DNA from: Phenylobacterium sp.
GTDB lineage: Bacteria; Pseudomonadota; Alphaproteobacteria; Caulobacterales; Caulobacteraceae
Assembly: GCA_020402745.1 (NCBI GenBank)
Contig: JADBYZ010000007.1
Span: forward strand, 1 to 64,000
Length of the DNA: 64,000 bases
Direction of reading: 5' to 3'
This document shows, piece by piece, positions 8,725 to 17,205 of this stretch. A program made the position numbers and the translations under genes. Numbering within the stretch: position 1 is the first letter of the stretch; every line of letters begins with the position of its first letter. The notes below the pieces were generated by a model that made no database searches, was not told where the DNA came from, and saw only the letters and a program-made list of their open reading frames with translations.

Positions 8725-9216
8725 GATCCGGAGTACATGCGCATTGCGCTGGCCGAGGCGCAAGCCGCTGCGGACCGGGGGGAGACCCCCGTGGGCGCCG
8801 TCGTGGTCGATCCGGCCACCGGCGAGGTCGTCGCGGCGGCGGGCAACGCCCCGATCGGTGAGTCCGACCCCACCGCCCACGCAGAAATCCGCGCCCTGAG
8901 GGCCGCGGCCCGGAAGCGGGGCAACTACCGGCTGACCGGCCTGACCCTCTACGTGACCCTGGAGCCCTGCCCCATGTGCGCCGGGGCGATCAGCCACGCC
9001 CGGATCGGACGGGTGGTGTTCGGCGCCGAGGACGCGAAGGGCGGCGGCGTTGTGCACGGGGCGCGTGTCTTTGACCAGCCCACCTGCCATTGGCGGCCGG
9101 AGGTTTCGGGCGGGGTCCTGGCGGCGGAGTCCGCCAGCCTGCTGAAGGGATTCTTCCGCGCCCGGCGCGGCCGCCGGTCAGGAGAGGCGGCGACGGTAGA
9201 GGGCGAGGAGGGCTGA
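8716..9216 (+). CDS. tadA: tRNA adenosine(34) deaminase TadA
   Basis: A 166-residue (GTG start) cytidine-deaminase-fold enzyme. The zinc site is complete: H-A-E at 55-57 with the catalytic Glu57, and P-C-P-M-C with Cys85 and Cys88. TadA converts A34 to inosine in tRNA-Arg(ACG). An alternative ATG at 8737 (M-R-I-A-L-A-E-A) would remove the 9-base head-to-head overlap with rluB and fits the family start equally well, so the exact start is uncertain. The last 39 bases overlap the convergent dienelactone hydrolase gene, which probably explains the odd Gly/Glu-rich C-terminus. Confidence 0.93.
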   Translation: MDHDPEYMRIALAEAQAAADRGETPVGAVVVDPATGEVVAAAGNAPIGESDPTAHAEIRALRAAARKRGNYRLTGLTLYVTLEPCPMCAGAISHARIGRVVFGAEDAKGGGVVHGARVFDQPTCHWRPEVSGGVLAAESASLLKGFFRARRGRRSGEAATVEGEEG

Positions 9217-10059
9217 CCAGGCGCGCTCGGCCGCCTCGGGGTTGTAGACGGCCGATCCGGGCACGCACCAGCCGTGCTGGGCCCCAGCGTAGACCTCGAC
9301 CTCAGCGGGTCGGCCGGCGGCCCGGAAGGCGGCGCGCAGGACGTCCTTGGCCTGGGGTTCCTTCTGGTCGTCGTTCTCGGCGATGGCGACCAGGTAGTCC
9401 GCCCGGGTGCGTGCGATGAGGCGGTGCGGACTGTCGGGCCCGGCGGTGACGAGACCCCCGCCATGGAAGGAGCCCACTGCGGCGATGCGGTCCGGGAGGG
9501 CGGCGGCGGCCTGGAAGGCCATGGGTCCGCCCATGCAGTAGCCCTGCACGCCCGCACCCTTGCCGGGATCGACGACGGACTGTCCGTCGAGCCAGGCGAA
9601 GCAGGCGATGGCGTCCCGGGCTGTCGCCTCGGCGGTGAGGGCGGACCGCAACTCCATCAGCTTCGCCCGGTCCGCCGGATCGGCCCAGTTGACCGGACCG
9701 GCCGGGATGGGCGCGCGCCCCTTGCGATAGAAGGGGTTGGGCACGAGGACGGCGTAGCCCTCCGCGGCCATGCGGCTGGCCATCTGACGGAAGACGGGGC
9801 GCAGGCCCATGATGTCGGTCCAGACCAGGACGGCCGGCCAGCCGCCGGCGGGGGCCCTTCCCGTGGGGTGGACGAAGGCCGCGTCGCAGAGGCCGTCAGG
9901 CGTCTGGACCTCAACGTCCATCTCCATGACCTTCAGGGGCGCGGCGCCAGCTGTCGATGATGCGGCCACGGCGGCGCCGGCGGCGATGAGGCCGAGATCT
10001 CGCCGGGACAGGCCGGTTTCCGACGGGGGCGAACCGGGGGGTTGGGCGTCGTCTTGCAT
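9178..10059 (-). CDS. Exported dienelactone hydrolase family protein
   Basis: A 293-residue alpha/beta hydrolase. The first 40 residues contain a Ser-Arg-Arg-Asp-Leu Tat-like motif followed by an Ala-rich hydrophobic stretch, suggesting export. The catalytic triad of the dienelactone hydrolase family is visible: nucleophile Cys175 in G-Y-C-M-G-G, an acidic residue at 230-231 in E-N-D-D, and His262 in A-Q-H-G-W. Family members hydrolyse dienelactones in aromatic degradation, but many act on other esters and the substrate is unknown. A start at 10059 places the Tat motif properly. Confidence 0.82.
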   Translation of the reverse strand: MQDDAQPPGSPPSETGLSRRDLGLIAAGAAVAASSTAGAAPLKVMEMDVEVQTPDGLCDAAFVHPTGRAPAGGWPAVLVWTDIMGLRPVFRQMASRMAAEGYAVLVPNPFYRKGRAPIPAGPVNWADPADRAKLMELRSALTAEATARDAIACFAWLDGQSVVDPGKGAGVQGYCMGGPMAFQAAAALPDRIAAVGSFHGGGLVTAGPDSPHRLIARTRADYLVAIAENDDQKEPQAKDVLRAAFRAAGRPAEVEVYAGAQHGWCVPGSAVYNPEAAERAWSALLALYRRRLS

Positions 10060-10114
10060 GGCGGGCTCCTGACCAGACCTTGGAACGTGACTATGCGTGT
10101 GCGCGGGACGCCTG

Positions 10115-11284
10115 TCAGCCCAGGCGCGCCTCGGCGGCGGACAGGGCCGCATCGAGGTCAACCGGCCGGCCCTGGGCCGCGAGGGCGTCGGCCAGGGCGG
10201 TGAGGCAGAGACGGACATGCCAGGGGGTGGCGGAGGCGCCCATGAGGCCGATCCGCCAGACCTGGCCCTTCAGGGGACCGAGGCCGGCGCCGATCTCCAG
10301 GTCCCAGCGCGCCAGCATGTGCGCCCGGACGGCCGCCTCGTCGACGCCCTCGGGGACGCGGACCGTGTTGAGCTGGGGCAGGCGATGCTCGGGGGCGACC
10401 AGCATTTCCAGGCCGAGGGCCTCCAGGCCGGCGACCAGGGCCTCGTGCATCCGGGCGTGGCGCACGAAGACGGCCTGCTGGCCCTCCTCGAACAGGGCCA
10501 CGAGGGACTCATGCAGGCCGTAGAGGGCGTTGATTGGCGCGGTGTGGTGATAGGTGCGGCCCCCCTCCCCGCCCCAGTAGGCCATCAGAAGGCTGACATC
10601 GAGGAGCCAGTTCCGCACCGGCGTGGTGCGGGCGGCCACCGCGTCCAGGGCGCGGCGGGAGAAGGCGACGGGAGACAGGCCGGGGGGCGCCGAGAGGCAC
10701 TTCTGGGTGCCGGAATAGAGGACGTCGGCGTCCCATGCGGCGGCGTCGACCGGCACCCCGCCAAGGGAGGTGACGCAGTCGACGATGGACAGGGCCCCAT
10801 GCCGGCGGGCCAGGGCGCAGAGGGCGGCCGCGTCGGAGCGCACGCCCGTGGAGGTTTCGGCGTGGACGAAGGCCAGCACCTTGGCCGGGCCGGAGGCGAG
10901 GGCGGCCTCGACGGCGGCGACGTCGACGGGTTCGCCCCAGGGCGCGTCGACCCGCACCGCCTCGGCGCCGGCGCGGCCCGCCATGTCGGCCATGCGGCCG
11001 CCGAAGACGCCGTTGACGGCGATCACCGCCCGGTCGCCCGGCTCCAACAGGTTCATCAGGGCCGCCTCCATGCCCGCCGTGCCAGGGGCCGGCAGAGGGA
11101 CACAGGCGTGGTCGGGGGCGTTGAAGAGGCGCGCCAGGGCGGCCTTGATCTCTTCCATGAGGTCCTGGAAGGCGGGATCCAGGTGGCCGACCGTCGGACG
11201 GGCCAGGGCCGCGAGCACGCGGGGGCTGACGTCGGAGGGGCCAGGGCCCATGAGGATGCGCCTCGGCGGCTGGAAGCTCTGCAT
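10115..11284 (-). CDS. Class V aminotransferase, alanine/serine-glyoxylate type
   Basis: A 389-residue PLP enzyme of fold type I class V. The start resembles alanine-glyoxylate aminotransferases (L-M-G-P-G-P-S-D-V near residue 11 and G-H-L-D-P at 33-37). The PLP lysine is Lys195 in S-G-T-Q-K-C-L-S-A-P-P-G. Such enzymes move amino groups from alanine or serine to glyoxylate; phosphonate transaminases look similar. The gene lies 63 bases downstream of the AMP nucleosidase gene on the same strand, and cotranscription is possible but not compelling. The start at 11284 is the family start; an upstream in-frame codon at 11341 adds an Arg-rich stretch. Confidence 0.8.
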   Translation of the reverse strand: MQSFQPPRRILMGPGPSDVSPRVLAALARPTVGHLDPAFQDLMEEIKAALARLFNAPDHACVPLPAPGTAGMEAALMNLLEPGDRAVIAVNGVFGGRMADMAGRAGAEAVRVDAPWGEPVDVAAVEAALASGPAKVLAFVHAETSTGVRSDAAALCALARRHGALSIVDCVTSLGGVPVDAAAWDADVLYSGTQKCLSAPPGLSPVAFSRRALDAVAARTTPVRNWLLDVSLLMAYWGGEGGRTYHHTAPINALYGLHESLVALFEEGQQAVFVRHARMHEALVAGLEALGLEMLVAPEHRLPQLNTVRVPEGVDEAAVRAHMLARWDLEIGAGLGPLKGQVWRIGLMGASATPWHVRLCLTALADALAAQGRPVDLDAALSAAEARLG

Positions 11285-11347
11285 ATCGCCCTCCCTGTTC
11301 GGCGCGCGACGATTAGGCGAAGCGCGGGCCCGTGTCAGCATCCGCGA

Positions 11348-12799
11348 TCAGCGGAAGGGCGGTTCGTCGAAGCTGCGCAGCTTGCGCGAGTGCAGGCCAG
11401 CGCCCTCCCGCCGCAACAGGTCCACGCAGGCGAGGCCGATCTGCAGGTGCTGGCCAATGGCCCGGTCATAGAAGGCGTTAGCCTGGCCGGGCAGCTTGAT
11501 CTCGCCGTGCAGGGGCTTGTCGGAGACGCACAGGAGGGTGCCGTAGGGCACCCGGAACCGGTAGCCCTGGGCGGCGATGGTGGCGCTTTCCATGTCGATA
11601 GCCACGGCCCGGGACTGGTTGAACCGGAGGGCGCTGGAAGAGTAGCGCAGCTCCCAGTTGCGATCGTCGGTGGTCACCACCGTGCCGGTGCGCAGGCGCC
11701 GCTTGAGGGCCTCGCCGCTTTCTCCGGTGATGGTCTCGGCGGCCCGTCCGAGGGCCACCTGGACCTCGGCGATGGGCGGGATCGGGATCTCCGGCGGCAG
11801 GACGTCGTCCAGGACGTGATCGTCGCGCAGGTAGGCGTGGGCCAGGACATAGTCGCCGATGGTCTGGGAGCCCCTCAGCCCGCCGCAGTGGCCGATCATC
11901 AGCCAGGCCTCAGGTCGCAGGACGGCCAGGTGGTCGGTGATGGTCTTGGCGTTCGACGGGCCGACGCCGATGTTGACCAGGGTCACCCCCCGGCGCCCCG
12001 GCGCCATGAGATGGTAGGCGGGCATCTGGTGGCGCCGCCAGGTGGCGTCGGCGACGACCTGTTCGGGGTTAGGCGTGTCCCGCGTAACCAGGACGCCGCC
12101 GGCGGTCGACAGGCCGGTGTAGCCCTCGTCGCTGCGCAGCCGATCACAGGACCAGCGGACGAACTCGTCCACATAGCGGTGATAGTTGGTGAAGAGGACA
12201 TAGGACTGGACGTGCTCGGCCGGGGTCCCCGTGTAATGGGTGAGCCGGGCAAGGGAGAAGTCAGTGCGCAGGCCATCGAAGAGGGCGAGGGGGCGGGCCG
12301 CCTCGGGCGGCGAGACCCAGAGGCCGTCCGCCACCTCGTCGCCGATATGGGCCAGCTCGGTCGTGGGGAAGTACCGGGCGATCTCGACGGCGCCGATATC
12401 GGCCTGGGCGAGGTCGACGGAGGCGTCCAGGACGTAGGCGAAGGGGATTTCCTGTGTCGAACGGCCGACGCTGACCGTGACGTCGAAGTCCGTCATCAGC
12501 AGGGAGAGCTGCTCGACCAAGAACTCCCGGAAATGCCGGGGCCGGGTGACCGTGGTCTCATAGGCGCCCGGGGCGGCCAGGCGGGCATAGGCCCGGGCCA
12601 GGCGCGGATAGTCGAGACCAGAGGGCCAGACCAGCCTGAGACTGGGATAGGCAAAGGCCCCCGAGGCCCGCAGGGATGGATCAGGTGGGACGCCGCCGGT
12701 CAAAAAACCGTTCAGGGCGGTCCTCAGGGCGGTGACGGAGGCGTCGTACTCGGCCTCCAGCGCATCACAGATGCGCACAGCGTCGGCGTTTGGCGTCAT
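11348..12799 (-). CDS. amn: AMP nucleosidase
   Basis: A 483-residue protein matching AMP nucleosidase over its whole length: an N-terminal Amn-specific domain (about 1-165) and a C-terminal nucleoside-phosphorylase-like domain with N-I-G-V-G-P-S-N-A-K, M-I-G-H-C-G-G-L and the purine/ribose-contact region A-I-D-M-E-S-A-T. It hydrolyses AMP to adenine and ribose-5-phosphate, controlling adenylate levels. It is transcribed away from htpX, leaving about 190 bases of shared upstream region. Confidence 0.94.
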   Translation of the reverse strand: MTPNADAVRICDALEAEYDASVTALRTALNGFLTGGVPPDPSLRASGAFAYPSLRLVWPSGLDYPRLARAYARLAAPGAYETTVTRPRHFREFLVEQLSLLMTDFDVTVSVGRSTQEIPFAYVLDASVDLAQADIGAVEIARYFPTTELAHIGDEVADGLWVSPPEAARPLALFDGLRTDFSLARLTHYTGTPAEHVQSYVLFTNYHRYVDEFVRWSCDRLRSDEGYTGLSTAGGVLVTRDTPNPEQVVADATWRRHQMPAYHLMAPGRRGVTLVNIGVGPSNAKTITDHLAVLRPEAWLMIGHCGGLRGSQTIGDYVLAHAYLRDDHVLDDVLPPEIPIPPIAEVQVALGRAAETITGESGEALKRRLRTGTVVTTDDRNWELRYSSSALRFNQSRAVAIDMESATIAAQGYRFRVPYGTLLCVSDKPLHGEIKLPGQANAFYDRAIGQHLQIGLACVDLLRREGAGLHSRKLRSFDEPPFR

Positions 12800-12924
12800 G
12801 CCCCTTCATAGCGTGCTCCTCGCCGAATTCCGAGAGGGCGCCGGGCCCGAGAGGGACGCTAGCGCCGTATCGGCCAAGCAGGAGCACCAGATCAGGGTCG
12901 CGACGAGGCCGGCGTGACCATGGT

Positions 12925-12953
12925 CTTCCACCGGCGCGCCCGTCTCCCCATAT
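12925..12953 (+). promoter_or_regulatory. Heat-shock (sigma-32) type promoter for htpX
   Basis: The element CCCCATAT at 12946-12953 is an exact match to the RpoH -10 consensus (CCCCATnT). It is preceded after 15 bases by CTTCCA, a partial match to the -35 CTTGAA. Transcription would begin near 12960, about 25 bases before the htpX ATG at 12986. This placement also argues against longer htpX starts, which would lie upstream of the promoter. Confidence 0.6.
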
Positions 12954-12985
12954 CCCCGCCGTCAGACTCCATGGGGCGGAACCCG

Positions 12986-13852
12986 ATGCGCAACACTCTG
13001 AAGACCTTCACCCTGCTGGCCGCGTTGACGGCCATCTTCGTGGGGATCGGCTACAGCATGGCCGGCCTGAACGGCATGCTGATCGCTTTTGGCCTGGCCG
13101 TGGCGATGAACCTCTTCAGCTACTGGAACTCGGACAAGATCGTCCTGAAGATGTACCGGGCGGCGCCGGTGGACGACACCCACCCGGACCCGCGCGTCCG
13201 GGCCTACGCCTCGGACGTCCGCGACCTTGCGGCCAGGGCGCAGATGCCGCTGCCCAAGATCTACATCATCGACCAAGACCAGCCGAACGCCTTCGCCACC
13301 GGCCGGAACCCCGAAAACGCGGCGGTCGCGGCGACCCGGGGCCTTCTGGAAATGCTGGACCGGCGTGAGATCCGCGGCGTCATGGCCCACGAATTGGCGC
13401 ATGTGAAAAACCGGGACACCCTGACCATGACGGTGACCGCGACCATCGCCGGCGCGATCTCGACCCTCGCCAACCTCGCCGCTTTCAGTGGGATGTCCGG
13501 AGACGGCGAACGTCGGGGACCCGGCCTGTTGGGCCTTGTGGTGATGATCCTCGCGCCGATCGCCGCCGCCCTGGTGCAGATGGCCATCAGCCGCAGCCGG
13601 GAGTACGAGGCCGATCGGGCGGGGGCCGAGATTTCCGGAGACCCGGAGGCCCTCGCCAGTGCGCTTCGGAAGATCGAGGCCTACGCCCACGGGGTCAGGA
13701 ACCCCGACGCCGAGGCCAATCCGGCCACCAGCCACATGTTCATCATCAACCCCCTGCATGGAGAGGGGATGGACAACCTGTTCTCGACCCACCCGTCCAC
13801 CGCCAATCGCGTGGCCGCGCTGAGGGAGCTGATGGGCCGGCGGACCGCCTGA
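12986..13852 (+). CDS. htpX: Membrane zinc protease HtpX
   Basis: A 288-residue M48-family integral membrane protease. Two N-terminal membrane segments (about 9-25 and 29-46) come before the zinc site H135-E-L-A-H139. Two further hydrophobic segments (about 145-170 and 185-205) follow, and the third zinc ligand lies in the [11 protein letters not shown] region. HtpX degrades damaged membrane proteins in heat or envelope stress. The ATG at 12986 is preferred over 12914 because the longer form adds a polar, Arg-rich start and because a heat-shock promoter lies between the two. Confidence 0.95.
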   Translation: MRNTLKTFTLLAALTAIFVGIGYSMAGLNGMLIAFGLAVAMNLFSYWNSDKIVLKMYRAAPVDDTHPDPRVRAYASDVRDLAARAQMPLPKIYIIDQDQPNAFATGRNPENAAVAATRGLLEMLDRREIRGVMAHELAHVKNRDTLTMTVTATIAGAISTLANLAAFSGMSGDGERRGPGLLGLVVMILAPIAAALVQMAISRSREYEADRAGAEISGDPEALASALRKIEAYAHGVRNPDAEANPATSHMFIINPLHGEGMDNLFSTHPSTANRVAALRELMGRRTA

Positions 13853-13861
13853 CCGGAGCCC

Positions 13862-14899
13862 CTACTCGGCGGGCTCCGCCGGAACGGTGCGGCGGGTCAT
13901 GAGGCGGTCGAACTCGGTCCAAACGCCGGCCTCGCCGTGCCACTGGCCCCGCGTCGCCGCCTTGGAGTACTCCGTGGAGCGGGCCTCGAAGAAGTTGGCG
14001 TGCTCGACACCTGAGATCATCGATTGCAGCCAGGGCAGGGGGTTTTCCTTCACTCCGTAAACCTCTGGCAGAGCCAGCTGGCGCAGGCGCCAGTCCGCGA
14101 TGAAGCGGATGTAGGCCTTGATGTCGTCGGGGGTCATCCCCTGGACCTCACCCGCCGAGAAGGCCAGGTCGATGAACTTGTCCTCCAGGTTCACCACCGT
14201 CTTGCAGCAATCGACAATGTCGTCCGCCACGGCCGGCGTGACCGCCCCGGTCTCCTGGTTGAAGGCGTGGTAGAGTTTGATGATGCCCTCGCAGTGCAGG
14301 CTCTCGTCGCGCACCGACCAGGATACAATCTGCCCCATGCCCTTCATCTTGTTGTGGCGAGGGAAATTCATCAGCATGGCGAAGCTGGCGAACAGCTGCA
14401 GCCCCTCGGTGAAGGCGCCGAACATGGCGAGAGTGCGCGCGATGTCGGCCTCGGTGTCGACCCCGAACTGCTGCATGTAGTCATGCTTGGCCTTGAGTTC
14501 CTGGAACTCCAGGAAGGCCGTGAACTCGGAATCGGGCATGCCGATGGTCTCGAGCAGCAGGGCGTAGGCGGCGATGTGGATCGTCTCCATGTTGGAGAAT
14601 GAGGCCAGCATCATCTTGATCTCAGTCGGACGGAAGACGCGCGAATAGCGCTCCATGTAGTTGTCGTTCACCTCGACGTCCGACTGGGTGAAGAAGCGGA
14701 AGATCTGGGTCAGCAGGTTCCGCTCACGGTCATTGAGCTTGGTCGCCCAGTCCTTGAGATCCTCGCCGAGTGGCACCTCCTCCGGCATCCAGTGGACCTG
14801 CTGCTGGCGCTTCCAGAAGTCGTGGGCCCAAGGGTAGCGGAAGGGCTTGTAGGCATAGGATGGCGTGAGCAGGCCAGGCAGGGCGGACTTGGCGGACAC
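13862..14899 (-). CDS. nrdB: Class Ia ribonucleotide reductase beta subunit (NrdB)
   Basis: A 345-residue radical-generating subunit. The diiron and tyrosyl radical residues line up: Asp74 in Q-S-D-V-E, Glu105 and His108 in M-E-T-I-H, and the radical Tyr112 four residues after that His. Together with NrdA it makes dNDPs from NDPs. The start is GTG at 14899 with an AGGAG Shine-Dalgarno upstream; no closer ATG is available. It lies downstream of nrdA on the same strand but with 133 bases between, which hold a motif shared with the nrdA promoter, so it probably has its own promoter. It ends 9 bases from the convergent htpX stop. Confidence 0.95.
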   Translation of the reverse strand: MSAKSALPGLLTPSYAYKPFRYPWAHDFWKRQQQVHWMPEEVPLGEDLKDWATKLNDRERNLLTQIFRFFTQSDVEVNDNYMERYSRVFRPTEIKMMLASFSNMETIHIAAYALLLETIGMPDSEFTAFLEFQELKAKHDYMQQFGVDTEADIARTLAMFGAFTEGLQLFASFAMLMNFPRHNKMKGMGQIVSWSVRDESLHCEGIIKLYHAFNQETGAVTPAVADDIVDCCKTVVNLEDKFIDLAFSAGEVQGMTPDDIKAYIRFIADWRLRQLALPEVYGVKENPLPWLQSMISGVEHANFFEARSTEYSKAATRGQWHGEAGVWTEFDRLMTRRTVPAEPAE

Positions 14900-14960
14900 G
14901 GTCAGGCTCTCCTGGGAAAGACGATGGATCTCAGAGGTTCAGCCTGCGATCTAGACACGA

Positions 14961-14978
14961 CTTCAATCCGATATCTAG
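14961..14978 (-). promoter_or_regulatory. Shared nrd motif upstream of nrdB (NrdR-box-like)
   Basis: On the minus strand this reads CTAGATATCGGATTGAAG. The nrdA upstream region has CTAGATAT and TTGAAG in the same order with two extra bases between them. The CTAGATAT core resembles NrdR boxes (ACAC-AT-rich-GTGT type). A further CTAG lies 24 bases closer to the gene. Confidence 0.4.
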
Positions 14979-15032
14979 GGGGTCTCGATTCAACCGCCCC
15001 AACATGTTGTGCACAGCTGGTCGCTGGCCCGC

Positions 15033-16898
15033 CTATTGGCAGGCGAGGCATTCCTCGTAGTCGGTGCGCCCTTCATCGGCCAACACGATGCTGGCCACCG
15101 CCTCGGCGCCCGCGTGAGCGGCGCGCTGCACGGACTTGGAGCGCAGGTAGTAGAGCGACTTGCACCCCTGCTCCCAGGCCGACCAGTGCAGCATGTGCAG
15201 GTCCCACTTATCCACGTCGCCCGGCAGGAAGATGTTCACTGACTGGGACTGGCAGATGTCCGGCGTCCGGTCGGCGGCCAGCTCGACCACCCAGCGCTGG
15301 TCAAGCTCGAAGGCGGTCTTGAAGACATCCTTCTCGTCCGGGGTCAGGAAGTCGAGGTGCTGGACCGAACCCTCGTTCTCGAGGATGGAGTCCCAGACCG
15401 AAGGGACGTTCTGGCCCCGCTCCTCCAGCAGGCGCTCGAGGTAGGGATTGCGGACGGCGAAGGTGCCCGACAGGGTCTTGTGCGTGTAGATGTTGGCCGG
15501 GATCGGCTCGATCCCCGCGCTGGTCCCGCCGCAGATGATCGAGATCGAGGCGGTGGGGGCGATGGCCAGCTTGTGCGAGAAGCGCTCCATGACCCCACGC
15601 TCGGCGGCGTCAGGGCAGGGGCCGCGCTCAGCGGCCAGGACCCGAGAGGCGGCGTCGCACTGGCGGCGCAGGTGCTTGAAGAGGCGCATGTTCCAGGACT
15701 TGGCCATGGCGGACTCGAAGGGCACATTCTGCATCTGCAGGAAGGAGTGGAAGCCCATCAGGCCCAGGCCCACAGATCGCTCGCGGCGCGCGGCGTAGAT
15801 GGCGTTGGCCATGCTGGACGGCGCTCGGGTGATGAAGTCCTCAAGGACATTGTCGAGGAAGCGCATGACGTCCTCGATAAAGGTCGGATGGTCGCGCCAC
15901 TCCAGGAAGGTTTCTGCGTTCACGGACGACAGGCAGCAGACGGCGGTGCGCTCCTTGCCCAGGTGGTCCAGGCCGGTGTGCAGCATGATTTCCGAGCACA
16001 GGTTGGACTGGCGTACCGACAGGCCCAGGTCCCGCTGGTGCTGGGGCATGGAGCGGTTCACGGTGTCGGAGAAGATCAGATACGGCTCACCGGTCTGGAG
16101 GCGGATCTCGAGAATCTTCTGCCAGAGGGAACGGGCGTCCACTTCGCGCAGGACCTCTCCGGTTTTAGGCGAGCGCAGGCCGAAGGGCGCCCCGTCCCGG
16201 ACCGCTTCCATGAACTCGTCAGTGATGGAGAGGCCATGGTGCAGGTTCAGGGACTTGCGGTTGAAATCGCCGGACGGCTTGCGGATCTCGAGGAACTCCT
16301 CGATCTCGGGATGGTGGATGTCGAGGTAAACCGCCGCCGAACCGCGGCGCAGGGATCCCTGGCTGATGGCCAGGGTCAGGCTATCCATGACCCGGATGAA
16401 GGGGATGATACCGCTGGTCTGGCCGGCGCCCTTCACCTTCTCACCGATGGAGCGAACACCGCCCCAGTAGGTGCCGATGCCGCCGCCGTTGGAAGCCAGG
16501 GCGACATTCTCGTTCCAGACGCCCTGGATCCCGTCGAGGGAGTCGTTCACGGCGTTCAGGAAGCAGGAGATCGGCAGGCCGCGATCAGCGCCGCCGTTGG
16601 ACAGGACCGGCGTGGCTGGCATGAACCAGAGGCGGGAGATGTAGTCGTAGACGCGCTGGGCGTGGTCCGTGTCATCGGCATAGGCTGTGGCCACGCGGGC
16701 GAACATATCCTGGTAGGACTCGCCCGGAAGAAGATAGCGGTCCTCCAGTGTGGTCTTGCCGAAGTCCGTCAGCAGGGCGTCCCGCGAGCGGTCCACCTGG
16801 ACCTTCCGCACCAGCTGGAGCGGGGGTCGTCCCGATCGTTCAGACGCGGTCGTCGTCTCCGCCCCAACCTTACGCCTGACTGCTTCACCACCGCTCAT
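15033..16898 (-). CDS. nrdA: Class Ia ribonucleotide reductase alpha subunit (NrdA), no ATP-cone
   Basis: A 621-residue catalytic subunit. Substrate-site cysteines appear in P-I-S-C-F-L-N, S-N-L-C-S-E-I and A-V-C-C-L-S-S. The radical-transfer tyrosine pair is in S-L-Y-Y-L-R-S, and the C-terminal redox pair is Cys617-x-x-Cys620. Escherichia coli NrdA is about 140 residues longer; the missing part includes the N-terminal ATP-cone, and none is seen in NrdB either, so overall activity control by dATP should be absent. The ATG at 16898 was chosen over an in-frame TTG at 16913; neither has a good Shine-Dalgarno. An NrdR-like motif lies upstream. Confidence 0.95.
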   Translation of the reverse strand: MSGGEAVRRKVGAETTTASERSGRPPLQLVRKVQVDRSRDALLTDFGKTTLEDRYLLPGESYQDMFARVATAYADDTDHAQRVYDYISRLWFMPATPVLSNGGADRGLPISCFLNAVNDSLDGIQGVWNENVALASNGGGIGTYWGGVRSIGEKVKGAGQTSGIIPFIRVMDSLTLAISQGSLRRGSAAVYLDIHHPEIEEFLEIRKPSGDFNRKSLNLHHGLSITDEFMEAVRDGAPFGLRSPKTGEVLREVDARSLWQKILEIRLQTGEPYLIFSDTVNRSMPQHQRDLGLSVRQSNLCSEIMLHTGLDHLGKERTAVCCLSSVNAETFLEWRDHPTFIEDVMRFLDNVLEDFITRAPSSMANAIYAARRERSVGLGLMGFHSFLQMQNVPFESAMAKSWNMRLFKHLRRQCDAASRVLAAERGPCPDAAERGVMERFSHKLAIAPTASISIICGGTSAGIEPIPANIYTHKTLSGTFAVRNPYLERLLEERGQNVPSVWDSILENEGSVQHLDFLTPDEKDVFKTAFELDQRWVVELAADRTPDICQSQSVNIFLPGDVDKWDLHMLHWSAWEQGCKSLYYLRSKSVQRAAHAGAEAVASIVLADEGRTDYEECLACQ

Positions 16899-16950
16899 GC
16901 CCTGCACCCGCAATCCTCACCATCGACGGCGCACTGGCCCCAGCCGATAT

Positions 16951-16970
16951 CTTCAAATGTCTATATCTAG
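16951..16970 (-). promoter_or_regulatory. NrdR-box-like motif upstream of nrdA
   Basis: On the minus strand the sequence is CTAGATATAGACATTTGAAG, 53 bases before the nrdA ATG. With the preceding CA it resembles the NrdR box (ACACTATATATAG type) and could overlap a -10 element, with TTGCGT about 18 bases upstream as a -35. Its core and downstream TTGAAG recur before nrdB. NrdR control is an inference; the second box normally about 31 bases away is not obvious. Confidence 0.4.
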
Positions 16971-17027
16971 TGGGCGCCCCGCCCGACTACGCAACATCAT
17001 GGGGCCATGACCCTAACGACTCGTCAA

Positions 17028-17059
17028 CGGGGACGGCGGGTTGTCCCCGGGAGTTTTTT
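17028..17059 (+). terminator. Orphan intrinsic-terminator-like hairpin
   Basis: A 7-bp stem (cggggac/gtccccg) with an 8-base loop is followed by ggag and six Ts (17054-17059), the layout of a plus-strand intrinsic terminator. No plus-strand gene lies immediately upstream, since nrdA is divergent. It could end a small RNA of roughly 60-100 bases, or be a chance structure. Confidence 0.4.
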
Positions 17060-17060
17060 G

Positions 17061-17075
17061 CTAACGGGAGGTTAA
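17061..17075. promoter_or_regulatory. CtrA-like motif
   Basis: The sequence CTAA-N7-TTAA differs by one base from the CtrA consensus TTAA-N7-TTAA used in Caulobacterales. It lies about 160 bases upstream of nrdA. A single near-match in a GC-rich genome is suggestive only. Confidence 0.25.
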
Positions 17076-17205
17076 CAGGGAGCTTGACGCTTGAACATGC
17101 TGGAGTTTCGGATGCCCCTGAAGGGCCGATTCACGAGACTGTGAACGCCAAGACGCTCCAGCCCTCCTCGACTGCGAAACACCAACGGGCGGCGCGTCGG
17201 GCATG

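Noticed and set aside
10097-12811. 904-codon plus-strand open frame
   Set aside because: It is antisense to the aminotransferase and AMP nucleosidase genes, both of which carry clear family motifs. The frame is Gly/Gln-rich with no domain, typical of shadows in GC-rich DNA.
12914-12985. Longer N-terminus for HtpX
   Set aside because: The heat-shock promoter lies inside this stretch and the extension is polar, unlike the family's membrane-inserted start.
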